Of a stretch of DNA of 64,000 bases, positions 28,495-37,521 are shown piece by piece. The number at the start of each line of letters is the position of its first letter. Position 1 is the first letter of the stretch. The notes below the pieces were generated by a model. It saw only the letters and a program-made list of their open reading frames with translations, did no database searches and was not told the DNA's origin. Made by a program: the position numbers and the translations under genes. This DNA comes from Novosphingobium album (ex Liu et al. 2023) (GTDB lineage: Bacteria > Pseudomonadota > Alphaproteobacteria > Sphingomonadales > Sphingomonadaceae): the NCBI RefSeq assembly GCF_029076845.1, contig NZ_JARESE010000001.1, forward strand, positions 310,001-374,000. The letters run 5' to 3'.

Positions 28495-29625
28495 ATGTCC
28501 ATCACCCGCCTTTCCGATCTGGCCGACAAGGCTGCCTGTCCGCGTCTCGTGGTCAAGGTCGGCTCGTCGCTGCTGGTCGGGCCCGAAGGGGTGCGGCGAA
28601 GCTGGCTGGGTGAACTGGTCGAGGAACTGGCTGCCGCGCGCGCGCGCGGGCAGGATGTGATCGTGGTGTCCTCGGGCGCGATCGCGCTGGGCGCGGCGCG
28701 GCTCGGGCTGGAAAAGGGCGGGCGCGGCAGCCTGGCCGATGCGCAGGCCGCCGCCGCCGTCGGGCAGATCGCGCTGTCGAGCCTCTGGGCTGAATTCTTC
28801 GGCACGCAGGGCTATCCCGCCGCGCAGTTGCTGCTGACGCTGGAGGATCTTGAGGATCGCCGCCGTTACCTCAACGCCACCGCGACGTTGACCCGGCTGC
28901 TCGATGCGGGCGCCGTGCCCGTGATCAACGAGAACGATTCGGTGGCCACGCAGGAAATCCGCTTCGGCGACAACGATCGGCTGGCCGCGCGCGTGGCGCA
29001 GGCCGCGCGGGCCAGCGCGGTGCTGCTGCTGTCCGACGTTGACGGGCTTTACGATCGCGATCCGCGCGATCCGGCGGCGCGCCTGCTGCCGCTGGTCGAA
29101 GGCGTCACGCCGGAAATCCACGCGATGGCCAGCGGCACGTCGGGCTCGGGCATGGGCTCGGGCGGCATGACATCGAAGCTGCAGGCGGCCCAGATCGCCG
29201 AGCTGGCGGGCATCTCGCTCGCCATCATCAACGGCACCTATGCAACGCCGATCGCGCGCGCGCTGGCAACCGGCACCGGCACGCTGTTCCTGCCCCGCCG
29301 CAAGGCCGCCGCGCGCAAGGCGTGGCTGGGCGGGCGACTGCGGCTGAAAGGCACGCTGCGGGTCGATCCGGGCGCCGAGGCGGCATTGACGCGCGGCTCC
29401 AGCCTGCTCGCCAAAGGCATCGTCGGGGTGGAAGGCAGCTTCGAGCGGGGCGATCCCGTCGCCATCGCCGGCGCCGAAGGCCGGATCGTCGCGCATGGCC
29501 TGGCCGAATACGATTCGCGCGAATGCGCGCGGATCATGGGCCATCACACCAGCGCGCACGCCGATCTGCTGGGTTATGCGCCGCGTTCGGCCGTGGTCCA
29601 CCGCGACCAGCTCGTCCTCAAATGA
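28495..29625 (+). CDS. proB: Glutamate 5-kinase
   Basis: 376 residues; first step of proline synthesis, ATP + glutamate to glutamyl-5-phosphate. Amino-acid-kinase domain with VVKVGSSLLV (about 17-26), VVSSGAIALG and INENDSVATQEIRFGDNDRL; C-terminal PUA domain (about 285-370, GTLRVDPGAEAAL to YDSREC). ATG 28495 precedes the kinase domain; upstream in-frame sequence is repeat. proA is not in this window, while proC is at 23879. The stop overlaps the next gene. Confidence 0.96.
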   Translation: MSITRLSDLADKAACPRLVVKVGSSLLVGPEGVRRSWLGELVEELAAARARGQDVIVVSSGAIALGAARLGLEKGGRGSLADAQAAAAVGQIALSSLWAEFFGTQGYPAAQLLLTLEDLEDRRRYLNATATLTRLLDAGAVPVINENDSVATQEIRFGDNDRLAARVAQAARASAVLLLSDVDGLYDRDPRDPAARLLPLVEGVTPEIHAMASGTSGSGMGSGGMTSKLQAAQIAELAGISLAIINGTYATPIARALATGTGTLFLPRRKAAARKAWLGGRLRLKGTLRVDPGAEAALTRGSSLLAKGIVGVEGSFERGDPVAIAGAEGRIVAHGLAEYDSRECARIMGHHTSAHADLLGYAPRSAVVHRDQLVLK

Positions 29626-30530
29626 CCATCGCGCTCACTGGCGGCACGGGCTTCGTCGGCAAGGCATTGATCGACCGGGTGCTGGCGAGCGGCCGCCGGC
29701 TTTCCGCGCTGGCGCGCCAGCCGCAGGAACCGCGCGAGGGCGTGGCCTGGGTGCCGGGCGATCTGGCTGACCCTCAGGCGCTGGCGGCGCTGGTGCGCGG
29801 CTGCGCGGTGGTGATCCATGTCGCGGGCGTGGTCAACGCGCCCGATCCGCATGGCTTCGAGCAAGGCAATGTCACCGGCACGATGAACCTGATCGAAGCC
29901 GTGCTGGCCGAAGGCGTACGCCGCTTCATCTTCGTCTCCTCGCTTTCGGCGCGCGAGCCGGGGCTTTCGGCATATGGCGCCTCGAAAGCGCGGGCGGAAA
30001 AGCTGGTCACGGCCAGCGGGCTCGACTGGACGATCGTGCGCCCGCCGGCGATCTATGGCCCGCATGATCGCGAGATGCTCGACTTGTTCCGCGCGGCCAA
30101 GTGGGGCTTCGTGCCGGTGCCGGCGCAAGGCCGGGCCTCGGTGATCCATGTCGAGGATCTGGCCGACCTGCTGGTGGCGCTGGCCAGCGCCGGGACGGCT
30201 CCTGTCGGCGCCAGGTTCGAGCCCGACGATGGCCGGATCGGCGGCTGGAGCCACCATGAGCTGGCCCGCGCGATCGGCGCGGCGGTGGGGCGCCAGCCGC
30301 GCGTCATCGGCCTGTCGCGCGCGGCGCTGGAACGCGCCGCCCGGCTCGATCGGATGCTGCGCGGCCCGCGCGCGAAGATGACGGCCGACCGCGCTGCCTA
30401 TTTCAGCCACCCGGACTGGATCGTCAGCCGGGGCGCCGCAGTGCCGGGCCGGATCTGGACGCCCCGGATCGAAACCCACGCGGGGCTGAAGGCGACGGCG
30501 CAGTGGTATCGCCAGGCCGGCTGGCTGTAG
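29622..30530 (+). CDS. NAD(P)-dependent epimerase/dehydratase-like extended SDR
   Basis: 302 residues. Extended-SDR Rossmann motif TGGTGFVGKALID at about 6-18, VIHVAGVVNAPD mid-domain, and YGASKARAE with the catalytic Tyr-x3-Lys pattern. Related to NADH-ubiquinone oxidoreductase-associated (NDUFA9-like) and uncharacterised nucleoside-diphosphate-sugar epimerase proteins; substrate not predictable. ATG 29622 overlaps the proB stop (ATGA). Confidence 0.85.
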   Translation: MTIALTGGTGFVGKALIDRVLASGRRLSALARQPQEPREGVAWVPGDLADPQALAALVRGCAVVIHVAGVVNAPDPHGFEQGNVTGTMNLIEAVLAEGVRRFIFVSSLSAREPGLSAYGASKARAEKLVTASGLDWTIVRPPAIYGPHDREMLDLFRAAKWGFVPVPAQGRASVIHVEDLADLLVALASAGTAPVGARFEPDDGRIGGWSHHELARAIGAAVGRQPRVIGLSRAALERAARLDRMLRGPRAKMTADRAAYFSHPDWIVSRGAAVPGRIWTPRIETHAGLKATAQWYRQAGWL

Positions 30531-30543
30531 GCCAAGGGCTGCA

Positions 30544-30567
30544 AACCGACTACATTCGTAGATGGTT
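30544..30567. promoter_or_regulatory. 24-bp dyad upstream of the TonB-dependent receptor
   Basis: AACC-N2-CTAC-N4-GTAG-N2-GGTT, symmetric about 30555.5. The inner CTACATTCGTAG is near the TACA-N2-TGTA pattern of BlaI/MecI-type repressors, with one mismatch. It lies 125 bp before the receptor start and just after the SDR stop. Candidate operator only. Confidence 0.35.
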
Positions 30568-30691
30568 GTCCGCCGTTGGTCGATCGGGGATCGCCGGGCC
30601 CGGTTCGCGCGGGCAGTGCGGGCAAGGGAATATTTGGCACTTTTCGGTAGAAGGGCGATGCGTGCCCGCTTTGACGCCATAGGGAGGGACA

Positions 30692-32800
30692 ATGCGACGA
30701 CATTTCCGCGCCTTGCCCCTGCTGATCGGGGCCGGCCTGCCTCTGGCCCCGGCACCTGCCCGGGCCGAAGCGGGCACCGAGCTGCCGGTGACGGCGGAGG
30801 CGCCCGCGCCCGCCAGGCCTGATGCGGCGCAGCGGCAGGTCTTCGTTCCGGCCGATTTCGCCCGCTTCGCGCCGCGCAACGCGTGGGACATCCTCACGCG
30901 TGTGCCCGGCTTCTCGATCCGCGAGAGCGATACCCAGCGCGGGCTGGGCCAGGCGACCGGCAACGTGCTGTTCAACGGCGCGCGCCCGTCCAACAAGTCG
31001 GACGATCTCTACACCCAGCTCAACCGGATTCCGGCCGCCAATGTCGAGCGGATCGAGATCCTCGATGGCGCCACGCTCGATATTCCGGGGCTTTCGGGCC
31101 AGGTCGCCGATGTGGTCTACAAGGCCGACGGCTTCTCCGGCCAGTTTTCCTGGGTCGGGCGGATGCGGGCGCACTATGCCGACGCGCTTTATACGTTCGG
31201 CGACATCTCGGTCAGCGGGCGCAGCGGCGCGGTGGAGTTCGAGCTGGGGCTCAACAACGCGGACGCGGGCCGCAGCGCGGCGGGCGGGCCGACGCTGATC
31301 CGCGATGCCGCGGGCCTGATCATCGAGCGGCGCCGCGACGAATGGACCTCGAACTACGATGCGCCCAAGCTCACCGGGCGGCTCACGCTCGATGGGCCGG
31401 GTTCCTCGGTCGGGCACCTTGCCGGCCACGTCCAGCGCAGCTGGGACCACTACCGTGAAACCAGCCTGCGCACCGGATCGCCGGACCTTGCCGATCGGCG
31501 CCGTCGCATTCGTGAGAACAACGACACGCGCAACTGGGAGATCAGCGGCGATTATGAATTCGCGCTCGGCCCCGGCCGGCTCAAGCTGATCGGCCTGACC
31601 AACGCGCGCCACGAACCCTATCGGCAGGAGGTGATCGACCGTCCGATCGACGGGTCGGCGGCCAGCGGCGATCGCTTCACGCAGACCAGCGACCTGGCGG
31701 AAACCATCGCGCGCGGTGAATATGGTTGGACGATGCTGGGGGGCGACTGGCAGCTATCGGGCGAGGCGGCGTTCAACACGCTCGACAGCGTGGCGACGCT
31801 GGCGGAATTCGATCCCGTGCGCGCGGCCTTCGTCAGCGTCGATTTTCCCGATGGCACCGGCGGGGTGCGGGAGGATCGCTATGAAGCGATGCTCAGCTTC
31901 GGGCGGCCGATCAGCAAGACGCTCTCGCTCCAGATCACCGCCGGGGCCGAGCATTCGACGATCAGCCAGACTGGGCTGGGCGGCGCGACGCGCAGCTTCT
32001 TCCGGCCCAAGGGCACGGTCTCGCTCGCCTGGAAGCCGGCGAAGGACTTCGATCTGTCGGTCAAGCTGCAGCGCCGCGTGCTCCAGCTCGAATTCTACGA
32101 TTTCCTCGCCAGCGTCTCGCTGAACGACAACAACCAGAACGCCTCGAACGCGGACCTGCGCCCGCAACAGGACTGGTCGATCGAGGCGGAGGCGAACAAG
32201 CGGCTGGGCCGCTGGGGATCGACCAAGCTGATCCTGACCTATCGCGATGTCGAGGACCGGGTGGATATCATTCCGGTTGCCGGCGGCGGCGAGGCGGTGG
32301 GCAATATCGCCAAGGCCAGGGCGGCCGCGTTCGACTGGTACGCGACGCTCGAACTCGCGCCGCTCGGCTGGAAAGGCGCGCGGCTCGACACGCATGTGCT
32401 GTTGCAGGATTCAAGCCTGCGCGATCCCTTCACCGGGCAAAAGCGCAACTGGAACGGCTTCAGCGACCGCCTGGTGGAACTGAACCTGCGCCACGATATT
32501 CCCGGTGGCGACTGGGCCTGGGGCAGCGGCCTCTATCACGAGCACATCCAGCCCGGATATCGCAGCAACCAGCAGGATCGCGTGTGGGAAGGGCCGATGT
32601 GGATCGACGCTTTCGTGGAGAACAAGGATATCCTGGGGCTGACGGTGCGCGCGGCGGTGAACAATATCGCCAATGCCCGCTCCCGCCGCGAACGCGTGGT
32701 CTATACCGGCATGCGCGGGGCCTCGCCCATCGCCTTTCGCGAAAGCCGGGACCGGCTGATCGGGCCGATCTTCATCCTTTCGATCAAAGGCACGTTCTGA
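30692..32800 (+). CDS. TonB-dependent outer-membrane receptor
   Basis: 702 residues. Signal peptide 1 to about 25 (cleavage near ARA/EAG), plug domain (about 50-150: NAWDILTRVPGFSIRE, VLFNGARPSNK, IPAANVERIEILDG) and a 22-strand-type barrel rich in aromatic/polar alternation, ending in Phe as expected for BAM-dependent proteins. The substrate is not predictable; no partner transporter or ferric regulator is adjacent. An AGGGAGG ribosome site lies 5 nt before ATG 30692. It ends only 9 bp from the convergent gene. Confidence 0.88.
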   Translation: MRRHFRALPLLIGAGLPLAPAPARAEAGTELPVTAEAPAPARPDAAQRQVFVPADFARFAPRNAWDILTRVPGFSIRESDTQRGLGQATGNVLFNGARPSNKSDDLYTQLNRIPAANVERIEILDGATLDIPGLSGQVADVVYKADGFSGQFSWVGRMRAHYADALYTFGDISVSGRSGAVEFELGLNNADAGRSAAGGPTLIRDAAGLIIERRRDEWTSNYDAPKLTGRLTLDGPGSSVGHLAGHVQRSWDHYRETSLRTGSPDLADRRRRIRENNDTRNWEISGDYEFALGPGRLKLIGLTNARHEPYRQEVIDRPIDGSAASGDRFTQTSDLAETIARGEYGWTMLGGDWQLSGEAAFNTLDSVATLAEFDPVRAAFVSVDFPDGTGGVREDRYEAMLSFGRPISKTLSLQITAGAEHSTISQTGLGGATRSFFRPKGTVSLAWKPAKDFDLSVKLQRRVLQLEFYDFLASVSLNDNNQNASNADLRPQQDWSIEAEANKRLGRWGSTKLILTYRDVEDRVDIIPVAGGGEAVGNIAKARAAAFDWYATLELAPLGWKGARLDTHVLLQDSSLRDPFTGQKRNWNGFSDRLVELNLRHDIPGGDWAWGSGLYHEHIQPGYRSNQQDRVWEGPMWIDAFVENKDILGLTVRAAVNNIANARSRRERVVYTGMRGASPIAFRESRDRLIGPIFILSIKGTF

Positions 32801-32809
32801 ACCGGCGGA

Positions 32810-33916
32810 TCACCTTGCGCCGCGCAGGCGGGCAAGGCCTTGCCGGCCGGCGGGGGCCAGGAACGCCGCCAGCGCGCTGAACGGCACCAGGGCATCGTCG
32901 GCGCAGGCGACGACGACATGGGGCAGCGCCGGGGTCATGAGGAAGCCATTTTCGGCCAGGCCGAGGAACCAGTAGTCTTCCCGCGCCACCGCCTCGCGGC
33001 ATTCGGCATCGGTGATCGCCATGTGCCGCATCGCCAGCGCGCGCAGGGCCGGCGTGATCCGGCGCGCGCCCTTGCCTTCGCCGCGCTCGGCAATGGCCTT
33101 GTCGGTCAGCCAGCCGGCCAGGTCGATCTCGTGCCCATCGCGGCGGTCCCACACCCGCCATTCATAGCCGTAATCGGGATGGGCACCGCCGCACGATCCG
33201 CCGAAGCTTTCCTGAACCACCAGGAAATCGCGCTTCGCCAGCTTGGGTACGCGCGCGGCCTGGAAATCGCCATCGACGCCCAGGCTGCCCAGCGCGCCTT
33301 CGAAGCAGCCGAGGTAATCGGCATCGCCATCGCGCAAGGCCGGATCGAACCGCAACGCCGCGTTGATCGCGCGGTCTCCCGGCTCGCTTTCGGGATAGGC
33401 GAAGCTGACGATCGAGACATCTTCGAAATTCGGCCCGACATCGTAAGTCAACTCCGTATAGGCGAACGCGCCAAGCCGGGCGGGCCTGCGCAAGACCCGC
33501 GCTGGCACCACGCGCGGCGCGGAATAGGCATCGCTGGCGCAGGGCCGGTCATCCGCCTGCGAAAAAGCCATGCGCGTCAGCGCGATCGGCAGGCGGCGCG
33601 CGCCTTGCCGCCAATCGCCGGCCAGGCTGTCGGTGGTTCGGGCCGCAAGGTTCCAGTGCCCGGTCACGTCGCCACCGTCGCGCTCGCTCCAGTTGCCGTC
33701 ATCCTCGCGCTCCAGCACGATCGGCCGCTTGCGGCTGAGGTAATAGTACGAGCCGTTGCTGTAGCCGCCTGGCGAGGCTTGCAGGCAGACGCGCACCGGC
33801 AGGTTGCCGATGGTTCCTTGCCACACCCCGGCCCAGGCCGGCGCCGATGGCTCGGCCGCGCCGGCCGGCGCCGCCAGCACGGCCAAGATCGCCAGCGCGG
33901 GCGGGGTGCGGCGCAT
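32810..33916 (-). CDS. Secreted protein, unknown function
   Basis: 368 residues from ATG 33916, overlapping the phhB stop (TGATG); a GTG one codon earlier also fits. Signal peptide with cleavage near GAAEP (about 20). The mature protein starts WAGVWQGTIGNLPVRVCLQ, a beta-rich segment that looks like a small lipocalin or calycin-type start, and ends in a helical region. Cysteines occur in pairs (SCGGA, CFEGA). I do not recognise a family. It is convergent with the TonB-receptor gene. Confidence 0.72.
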   Translation of the reverse strand: MRRTPPALAILAVLAAPAGAAEPSAPAWAGVWQGTIGNLPVRVCLQASPGGYSNGSYYYLSRKRPIVLEREDDGNWSERDGGDVTGHWNLAARTTDSLAGDWRQGARRLPIALTRMAFSQADDRPCASDAYSAPRVVPARVLRRPARLGAFAYTELTYDVGPNFEDVSIVSFAYPESEPGDRAINAALRFDPALRDGDADYLGCFEGALGSLGVDGDFQAARVPKLAKRDFLVVQESFGGSCGGAHPDYGYEWRVWDRRDGHEIDLAGWLTDKAIAERGEGKGARRITPALRALAMRHMAITDAECREAVAREDYWFLGLAENGFLMTPALPHVVVACADDALVPFSALAAFLAPAGRQGLARLRGAR

Positions 33917-34206
33917 CACAGCATCGCGTCGATGGCGCGCGCCATGGCGACATCGCGCAGGCTGAGGCCGCCCGCGTCATGCGTGGTCAGCGTGATCTCC
34001 ACCCGGTTGTAGACATTGCGCCATTCGGGGTGGTGATCGACTTTCTCGGCATGGATCGCAAGGCGCGCCATGAAGCCGAACGCCTCGGCGAAATCGGCGA
34101 AGGCCAGCTTGCGCTCGATGGCCAGGCCATCGCCGCGCAAGCGCCATTCGGGCAGTTCGGCCAGCGCGGCATCGCGCTGCGTATCGGTCAATCGGGTCGG
34201 GACCAT
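33916..34206 (-). CDS. phhB: Pterin-4a-carbinolamine dehydratase
   Basis: 96 residues, the usual size for the family. Active-site pattern [29 protein letters not shown] contains the conserved His-His-Pro (HHPEW) and later His. It dehydrates 4a-hydroxytetrahydropterin in pterin recycling; no phenylalanine hydroxylase is next to it. AAGGAG precedes ATG 34206. Divergent from ccmA with a 47-bp intergenic space. Confidence 0.93.
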   Translation of the reverse strand: MVPTRLTDTQRDAALAELPEWRLRGDGLAIERKLAFADFAEAFGFMARLAIHAEKVDHHPEWRNVYNRVEITLTTHDAGGLSLRDVAMARAIDAML

Positions 34207-34253
34207 GGCGCTCTCCTTGGCAGTGCGCGTGCTTTCAACTATCGCCCTTGGCC

Positions 34254-34832
34254 ATGCAAGGGGTACGCATCGCCGCAACAGACCTGGCCTGCCGGCGCGG
34301 CGACCGCGTGCTGTTCCGTGGGCTGGCGCTTGAGCTTGCGGGCGGCGAGGCGCTGCAGGTGGCCGGGGCCAACGGCATCGGCAAGTCCAGCCTGATCCGC
34401 ATCCTGGCCGGGCTGATGCGGCCTTTCGCCGGCTCGGTGGAGCGGGCCGGGACGATCGGCCTGATCGACGAGCGTCCCGCGCTCGATCCGCACATGCCGC
34501 TCGGCCGTGCGCTACGCTTCTGGCAGCGGCTCGACGGTGCGGTGGACAACCAGCTCGCCCGGCTGGGCCTTGCCGGGCTGAGCGACGTGCCGGTGCGCTA
34601 TCTTTCCACCGGCCAGCGCAAGCGCGCCGCGCTGGCCCGGCTGATCGGCCAGCAGGCGGCGGTGTGGCTGCTCGACGAGCCGCTGAACGGGCTGGATGCC
34701 CACGCGGTCGCGCTGGTCGAGGCGCTGGTGGCCGAACATTGCCGGGCGGGCGGGATCGCCGTGGTCGCCTCGCACCAGCCTTTCGCGCTGGCCGCCATGC
34801 GCCGGCTCGATCTGGCGGAGTTCGCGGCGTGA
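34254..34832 (+). CDS. ccmA: CcmA, ATPase of the heme exporter for cytochrome c maturation
   Basis: 192 residues; ABC ATPase with Walker [10 protein letters not shown] (about 35-43), signature [14 protein letters not shown], Walker [12 protein letters not shown] and the switch histidine in ASHQPF. With CcmB it releases holo-CcmE heme for apocytochrome c. ATG 34254 is chosen; TTG 34248 is two codons upstream. The rest of the ccm operon is not next to it in this window. Confidence 0.93.
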   Translation: MQGVRIAATDLACRRGDRVLFRGLALELAGGEALQVAGANGIGKSSLIRILAGLMRPFAGSVERAGTIGLIDERPALDPHMPLGRALRFWQRLDGAVDNQLARLGLAGLSDVPVRYLSTGQRKRAALARLIGQQAAVWLLDEPLNGLDAHAVALVEALVAEHCRAGGIAVVASHQPFALAAMRRLDLAEFAA

Positions 34833-35488
34833 TCGGCCGCATGGGGACCTTGCTGGCGCGCGATCTGGCGCGGCTGGCCTTCGGCGGACGGCGCGGCGGG
34901 GCCATGCTGCCGATCCTGTTCTTCCTGGCGGTCGCGATGCTCTATCCCTTCGCGGTCGGGCCCGATGCGCCCTTGCTGGCGCGCACGGGCGGCGGGGTGA
35001 TCTGGGTGGCGGCGCTGCTGGCCGCGATCCTCCCGCTCGACCGGCTGATCGAGCCCGATATCGAGCTTGGCCTGTTCGATCAGTGGGCCTTGCGCGGCAT
35101 ATCGGAGGAATGGATCGTCGCGGTGCGGGTGCTGGCCCACTGGCTGAGCTTCGGCCCGCCGCTGATGCTCGCCGCCTTGCCCGCCGCCGCGCTGCTGGGG
35201 CTGGAAGGCGCTGCGCTGCGCACGGTGGAACTGGGCCTGCTGGCCGGCACGCCGGGCCTCGCCGCGCTGGGCGTCACGGTCGCGGCGCTGACGGCGGGGC
35301 TGCGCGGCGGCACGGCGCTGTCGGGCCTGCTGGTGATCCCGATGGCGGTGCCGCTGCTGATCTTCGGCGCGGGCAGCCTTTCGACCGGCGGCCAGGGCGG
35401 CATCGCGTTGACCGGCGCGGTCAGCCTGGTCCTGCTGGCGATCGCCCCGTTCGCCGGCGGCGCGGCGGTGCGGGCCGCGCGGGACTGA
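34829..35488 (+). CDS. ccmB: CcmB, membrane subunit of the heme exporter
   Basis: 219 residues, six predicted transmembrane spans. The N-terminal cytoplasmic [29 protein letters not shown] and [19 protein letters not shown] are characteristic of CcmB. GTG 34829 overlaps the ccmA stop (GTGA); ATG 34841 is an alternative. Forms the CcmABC(D) complex with the upstream ATPase. Confidence 0.93.
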   Translation: MIGRMGTLLARDLARLAFGGRRGGAMLPILFFLAVAMLYPFAVGPDAPLLARTGGGVIWVAALLAAILPLDRLIEPDIELGLFDQWALRGISEEWIVAVRVLAHWLSFGPPLMLAALPAAALLGLEGAALRTVELGLLAGTPGLAALGVTVAALTAGLRGGTALSGLLVIPMAVPLLIFGAGSLSTGGQGGIALTGAVSLVLLAIAPFAGGAAVRAARD

Positions 35489-35586
35489 CGCTCGCTTCCC
35501 GCCGGGGAGAGATACGCAGGCTTGCGAGAGTAGCGAGCCTGGCCGAAGCTGAGCGGGGTGGGGCCTGACGCGGCCCCTCTCCCAAT

Positions 35587-35608
35587 CCTCTCCCCTGGAG
35601 GGGAGAGG
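35587..35608. terminator. Bidirectional hairpin between ccmB and map
   Basis: 9-bp stem CCTCTCCCC (35587-35595) with GGGGAGAGG (35600-35608), TGGA loop, in the 136-bp convergent gap. A further GC-rich pairing (GGGGTGGGGCC with GGCCCCTCTC) lies just upstream at about 35556-35583. No strong T-run on the plus strand, so it may act as a weak or Rho-assisted barrier. Confidence 0.5.
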
Positions 35609-35624
35609 GCTATTCTGCCCGTGC

Positions 35625-36449
35625 TTAATACGGCGGCTTGTGCAGGCCCTTGGGGCTCAGCGTGAAGATCTCGCAGCCGTCCTCGGTGATGCCGATCGAA
35701 TGCTCGAACTGCGCGGAGAGCGACTTGTCGCGCGTCACCGCCGTCCAGCCGTCCGCCAGCAGCTTCACCGGCGACTTGCCCAGGTTGATCATCGGCTCGA
35801 TCGTGAAGAACATGCCGGGGCGCAGCACCGGCCCGGTGCCCGGACGCGCCGCGTGCACCACTTCGGGGGCATCGTGGAACAGCCGCCCGACGCCGTGGCC
35901 GCAGAATTCGCGGACCACGCCATAGCGGTTCTGTTCGGCATAGGTCTGGATGGCGGCGCCGATATCGCCGAGCCGCGCGCCGGGGCGGGCCTGCTCGATG
36001 CCGATCATCAGGCACTCGTGCGTCACGTCGACCAGCCGCCGCGCCTTCAGCGCGACATCGCCGACCAGGTACATCCGGCTCGAATCGCCGTGCCAGCCAT
36101 CGAGCAGCGGCGTTACGTCGATGTTGACGATATCGCCTTCCTTCAGCGTCTTTTCCGACGGAATGCCGTGGCACACGACATGGTTGATCGAGATGCACGA
36201 GCTGTGCTCATAGCCGCGATAGCCCAGCGTGGCGGGCACCGCGCCGCCGTCCAGCGTCATCTGCCGCACGGCATCGTCGATCGCCGCCGTGGTCACGCCC
36301 GGCTGCACCAGGGGGGCGATCTCGTCCAGGATCTCGGCGGCAAGGCGCCCGGCCTTGCGCATCCCGGCGAACCCTTCGGGTCCGTGCAGCTTGATCGTGC
36401 CGTCACGCAGGACGACTTCTTCGGCGGTGATGGTCTGGTATTCGGTCAT
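35625..36449 (-). CDS. map: Type I methionine aminopeptidase
   Basis: 274 residues; removes the initiator Met from nascent proteins. All five metal ligands of the M24 fold can be seen: the two aspartates in NIDVTPLLDGWHGDSS, His in CGHGVGRLFHDAP, Glu in FFTIEPMINLG and Glu in QFEHSIGITEDG. Start ATG 36449. Convergent with ccmB. Confidence 0.96.
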   Translation of the reverse strand: MTEYQTITAEEVVLRDGTIKLHGPEGFAGMRKAGRLAAEILDEIAPLVQPGVTTAAIDDAVRQMTLDGGAVPATLGYRGYEHSSCISINHVVCHGIPSEKTLKEGDIVNIDVTPLLDGWHGDSSRMYLVGDVALKARRLVDVTHECLMIGIEQARPGARLGDIGAAIQTYAEQNRYGVVREFCGHGVGRLFHDAPEVVHAARPGTGPVLRPGMFFTIEPMINLGKSPVKLLADGWTAVTRDKSLSAQFEHSIGITEDGCEIFTLSPKGLHKPPY

Positions 36450-36505
36450 CGTGGCTATGTAGCGTCAGGGCCGCAGAAATGCGAGTGGGTTGGGGTTTGT
36501 CTGGA

Positions 36506-36610
36506 AAATGCGCGGAAGAGCGCATTTCGTGGCGGCACCGGCCCGCTCCCCCACCCGTCCTCCCACAGCGTATCATTCCGATGGCAGGCCGGGTGGAGGA
36601 GCGGGCCGGT
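36506..36610. repeat. REPIN-like palindrome, copy between map and the DUF3298 gene
   Basis: Small hairpin AAATGCGC (36506-36513), GGAAGA loop, GCGCATTT (36520-36527), followed by a large inverted repeat: 36537-36557 with 36590-36610, 21 bp with one mismatch and a 32-nt loop. The order and sequence match the reverse complement of the right half of the 40256-40388 copy. The outer right hairpin is degenerate (around 36615-36625). It fills most of the 189-bp gap between two minus-strand genes. Confidence 0.75.
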
Positions 36611-36638
36611 ACGGGTATGCGCCAATTACCGACCAAAC

Positions 36639-37472
36639 CTAACTCCCGAGCGCGAAGGCCGGGCGAAACGACGGCTTCACCGCCGCAAGCACCGCGTCCG
36701 TCACGGGCAATGTCACTTCGTAGGAACCTTCGGCATAAGGCCCCGCGTCATAAGGCGCGATCAGCACGCCGATCCGGTCGAACGTCGCGCCGTTTGAAGA
36801 GCCCAGGATCAGCGTGCTTTCCAGCGGATCGAGGCAGGCGTCGAATTCGTCGCCGCTGGCGGGGTTGACCGGCTGCCCGCGCCGCTTGCCGCGTTCGCGG
36901 TTCAGCGCGTCGCAGAACGGCTGCTGGATCGCGCCGCGCAGCGCCGCGCCCGAAGCGAACAGGTCCACCGGCTTGCGCGGTATCGACACGCGCTTGTCCC
37001 ACAGCAGGGTCGCGAAATTGCTCATGCCGTGGGCGCCGCCGGAAAAGGCATAGATTTCGGCGGACAGCGACAGCCAGTCGGGCAGGTCGGCCACGACTTT
37101 CCACGCCGTGCCGGCGCTGTGCGGGCGGAAGGGATAGCCGTCGGCTTCGGCTTCGCGCTTGTCCTTGCGGGCGGCCGCTTCCAGTTCCAGCTTCGCTTCC
37201 ACCAGCCGGCGGTCGAGCAGCGTCTTGAGCGAGGGATAGCGGGCGGCGGCGGCGGGATAGGAATAGTCGAACTCGAAATATTCGTTGGACAGCTTCTCCT
37301 CGCGTCCTTCGGCCACGGGGGTGGGCGCTTCCACCGGCGCGTCGGATTCCAGCGACATGGTATCGGCGGCCAGCGAGTCGCCGGCCGTGTCGGACGGGCC
37401 GGGCGCGGGCGCTTCCTGCTGGCAGGCGGCGGCCAGCAGCACGACTGACAAGGCAAACCCGGTTCGACGCAT
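36639..37472 (-). CDS. Lipoprotein with DUF4163/DUF3298 (RsiV-like) domains
   Basis: 277 residues from ATG 37472. Lipobox AAAC at about residues 14-17, followed by an acidic, Pro-rich linker (about 18-55), a DUF4163-type domain (YFEFDYSYPAAAARYPSL) and a C-terminal DUF3298-type domain beginning at about the GGAHG motif and YEVTLPVTD. RsiV-type proteins bind lysozyme in Firmicutes, but proteobacterial members have no known ligand. Divergent from pepA with 49 bp between starts. Confidence 0.82.
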   Translation of the reverse strand: MRRTGFALSVVLLAAACQQEAPAPGPSDTAGDSLAADTMSLESDAPVEAPTPVAEGREEKLSNEYFEFDYSYPAAAARYPSLKTLLDRRLVEAKLELEAAARKDKREAEADGYPFRPHSAGTAWKVVADLPDWLSLSAEIYAFSGGAHGMSNFATLLWDKRVSIPRKPVDLFASGAALRGAIQQPFCDALNRERGKRRGQPVNPASGDEFDACLDPLESTLILGSSNGATFDRIGVLIAPYDAGPYAEGSYEVTLPVTDAVLAAVKPSFRPAFALGS

Positions 37473-37521
37473 CGTTTTTCCTCTCGCGCTGGACTGGCCG
37501 CTAGGGCTAGAGGGCAAGGCA

